From NCBI GenBank assembly GCA_025358765.1, contig JANYIG010000313.1:1-33698 (forward strand): DNA of 33,698 nt, given 5' to 3'. Under the pieces are notes generated by a model. The model was not told the DNA's origin. It saw nothing but the letters and a program-made list of their open reading frames with translations, and did not search any database. The translations under genes were made by a program, and so were the position numbers. This DNA comes from Candidatus Kapaibacterium sp. GTDB lineage: Bacteria > Bacteroidota > Ignavibacteria > Kapaibacteriales > UBA4661. Positions 32,449 to 33,698 of this stretch are shown piece after piece (within the stretch, counting starts at the first letter, position 1; every line of letters starts with the position of its first letter).

Positions 32449-33400
32449 AACTATTCTCATCACCGGAGGCAGTGGTTTTTTCGGTATGAATGCTGCGCCC
32501 GCCTTCGAGCAACGCGGCTACAACGTTGTTCTCGCATCGTCGCAGCCGGAAAAGCATCAAGCGTACTCATCGGCATGGGCATTTGCGGCGATGAACATTC
32601 TCGACAAACGCTCTATAGTTGATTGTTTGGAGTTGCACAAGCCTGATATTGTCATCCACGCGGCGGCATACTCACAGCCGGTAATGTGCGAGCAAGCGCC
32701 AGAGATGGCGTATAAGCTTAATGTTGTGGGAACAAGAAATGTGGCGGAAGCGGTTTCTACACGAGATATTCTCTTTATCCACATTTCCACAGACCTTGTA
32801 TTTGATGGGGAAAAGGAGATGAAAAACGGTTTCTACACTGAAGTTGATATGCCGAATGCGAAGATTGTTTACGGAAAAACGAAGATTCAAGCAGAAGAGA
32901 TTTTTCACATAGTACACGATGATTTCCACAAAGAAGACACACAAAATGTGGAAAAGTGGAAAGAATGTGGAAAATGGATGATTATTCGTTCAGCGTTGAT
33001 GTTTGGGAATAGTGTCCCATGGACAAATGGTTTTCCACAATTTGCGATAGATTTGTTAAAAAGTGGAAAACAAACGACACTTTTCACTGACCAATATCGT
33101 ACACCTGTTTATATTCCTGACCTCGCTGGTGCAATTGAGCTTCTTGTGGAAAAACAGTGTTTTGGGGAAATCTTCCACGCTGGTGGTGCAGAACGTGTGA
33201 ATAGAGTAGAGTTTGTCAAACGCTTTTGTACCGTAGCTGGTGTAGATACTGCGAATATCCGAGCAGTAAGCATGGATGCGGTTCCTGAGTACACGACGAA
33301 GGTGCGTGATGTGGCGCTGAATTCCGACAAACTGCGTTGTTTGGGTTGGGAGCAAACACCACTGGAGACAGCATTTAGGGTAATGATTTCCACAGCATAA
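32423..33400 (+). CDS. RmlD-like NAD-dependent sugar-nucleotide reductase
   Basis: A 325-residue extended short-chain dehydrogenase related to dTDP-4-dehydrorhamnose reductase. Nucleotide site ILITGGSGFFGMNAAP near residue 13, IHAAAYSQPVMCEQAP, FIHISTDLVFDGEKE, and the catalytic Tyr-Lys in IVYGKTKIQAEE; the C-terminal half carries TPVYIPDLAGAIELLVEKQ and FHAGGAERVNRVEFVKRF, typical of RmlD. No other dTDP-rhamnose gene is nearby, so the substrate is not certain. The start lies inside the M20 gene: two ATGs at 32423 and 32426 with the M20 stop at 32446-32448, implying coupled translation. The gene is unusual in holding seven TTTCCACA-type octamers within its coding sequence. Confidence 0.85.
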   Translation: MMKLPPQNKTILITGGSGFFGMNAAPAFEQRGYNVVLASSQPEKHQAYSSAWAFAAMNILDKRSIVDCLELHKPDIVIHAAAYSQPVMCEQAPEMAYKLNVVGTRNVAEAVSTRDILFIHISTDLVFDGEKEMKNGFYTEVDMPNAKIVYGKTKIQAEEIFHIVHDDFHKEDTQNVEKWKECGKWMIIRSALMFGNSVPWTNGFPQFAIDLLKSGKQTTLFTDQYRTPVYIPDLAGAIELLVEKQCFGEIFHAGGAERVNRVEFVKRFCTVAGVDTANIRAVSMDAVPEYTTKVRDVALNSDKLRCLGWEQTPLETAFRVMISTA

Positions 33401-33498
33401 CGGGGGAAATAGCAGAAAATTTGTGGAAAAGAATAAAAATTTGTGGAAATAGTTGTTGAAAATCCTATGGAAAAACTTGTGGAAATGTGTGTGGAAAA
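32775..33498. repeat. Cluster of eleven TTTCCACA/TGTGGAAA octamers plus a perfect DnaA box
   Basis: Exact octamers start at 32784, 32923, 32947, 32966, 33032, 33145, 33387, 33422, 33442, 33478 and 33490, in both orientations. Seven lie in the reductase gene and four in the following spacer. TTATCCACA at 32775-32783 is a perfect DnaA box, TTTTTCACA at 32901-32909 also fits, and the octamers preceded by T give TTTTCCACA, which fits the wider DnaA consensus TTWTNCACA. Elsewhere in the window I noticed only one exact copy (23827). This is far beyond chance. Confidence 0.85.
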
Positions 33499-33645
33499 CG
33501 ATATCCAAATCCCCTACAAACCCGTAAGTGCAGTTGTATAATTTTTTTGCACAGTTGACGTTTCCAGCGTAATTTTCAGTCTCGTTATTCGTTTACAGTT
33601 GTAAACTCATCTCAATAGTTCAACGTCAACCATTTATTATGTATT

Positions 33646-33698
33646 ATGGCTGAATTCTCGATTGAAAGCAATGGTAGCCTTGAAAAAACGGCGATTTA
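33646..33698 (+). CDS. Start of an unidentified protein, cut by window edge
   Basis: An ATG at 33646 opens a frame of 17 full codons that runs off the window (MAEFSIESNGSLEKTAI). The piece is too short to identify. Codon use is ordinary and the frame follows the octamer-rich spacer (33401-33645), which contains no other gene. No strong ribosome site is seen before the ATG, though the region is AT-rich. Confidence 0.55.
   Translation, partial: MAEFSIESNGSLEKTAI

Noticed and set aside
32775-33498. Octamer cluster considered as a CRISPR array
   Set aside because: The units are 8 nt, irregularly spaced, in both orientations and partly inside a gene; no constant repeat-spacer period.
1-33698. 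tRNA or rRNA genes
   Set aside because: No T-arm GTTCGANNC blocks with matching acceptor stems and no rRNA-like conserved segments were noticed on either strand by eye; a covariance search would settle it.

Overview
The window looks like a chromosomal segment from the Bacteroidota/Chlorobiota (FCB) branch, possibly a Kapabacteria- or Ignavibacteria-like lineage. Grounds: a DUF5103 (type IX secretion plug) protein, an OmpA/PD40 envelope protein, lipoproteins with a Bacteroidota-style signal, menaquinone genes, and mixed start contexts (some strong AAGGAG sites, many without one). The genus cannot be named from sequence alone. No rRNA, tRNA, insertion sequence or CRISPR array was seen.

Layout. 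0-4.5 kb: 3' end of a sensor histidine kinase, a PhoD-like phosphatase, a lysC aspartokinase overlapping an RDD membrane protein, and a PAP2 phosphatase. 4.7-15.2 kb: a long minus-strand tryptophan cluster in the order trpE-G-D-C-F-B. Every junction between trp genes carries at least one extra gene: hicB-hicA, a Phd/YefM-PIN toxin-antitoxin pair plus a HAD phosphatase, a lipoprotein, a very acidic small protein, and a methyltransferase. trpA is not in the window. Ahead of trpE lies a complete ribosome-mediated attenuator: a 20-codon leader peptide with three Trp codons (SWLWWLP), an 8-bp antiterminator pairing that includes the leader stop codon, and an 11-bp terminator stem with a 9-T tract. 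The trp promoter region is divergent from proC.

15.3-19.7 kb: proC, the DUF5103 protein, and a large OmpA/PD40 protein with a fresh 18-nt tandem duplication. 19.8-24.5 kb: a compact phoH-menA-menB-menE-menG run for late menaquinone synthesis. 24.6-30.5 kb: a TIGR01777 epimerase-like protein, an outer-membrane barrel candidate, pgk, a DUF2064 protein, yicC and a DUF3108 protein.

30.5-33.7 kb: coding strand switches from mostly minus to plus at a 546-nt gene-free, AT-rich region holding three exact TTATNCACA DnaA boxes plus near matches. After an M20 dipeptidase and an RmlD-like reductase there is a dense cluster of eleven TTTCCACA/TGTGGAAA octamers. Strand switch, DnaA boxes and AT-rich DNA together suggest a replication origin or a DnaA-binding locus. 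The most notable items are the attenuator, the interrupted trp operon with its toxin-antitoxin modules, and this origin-like region.
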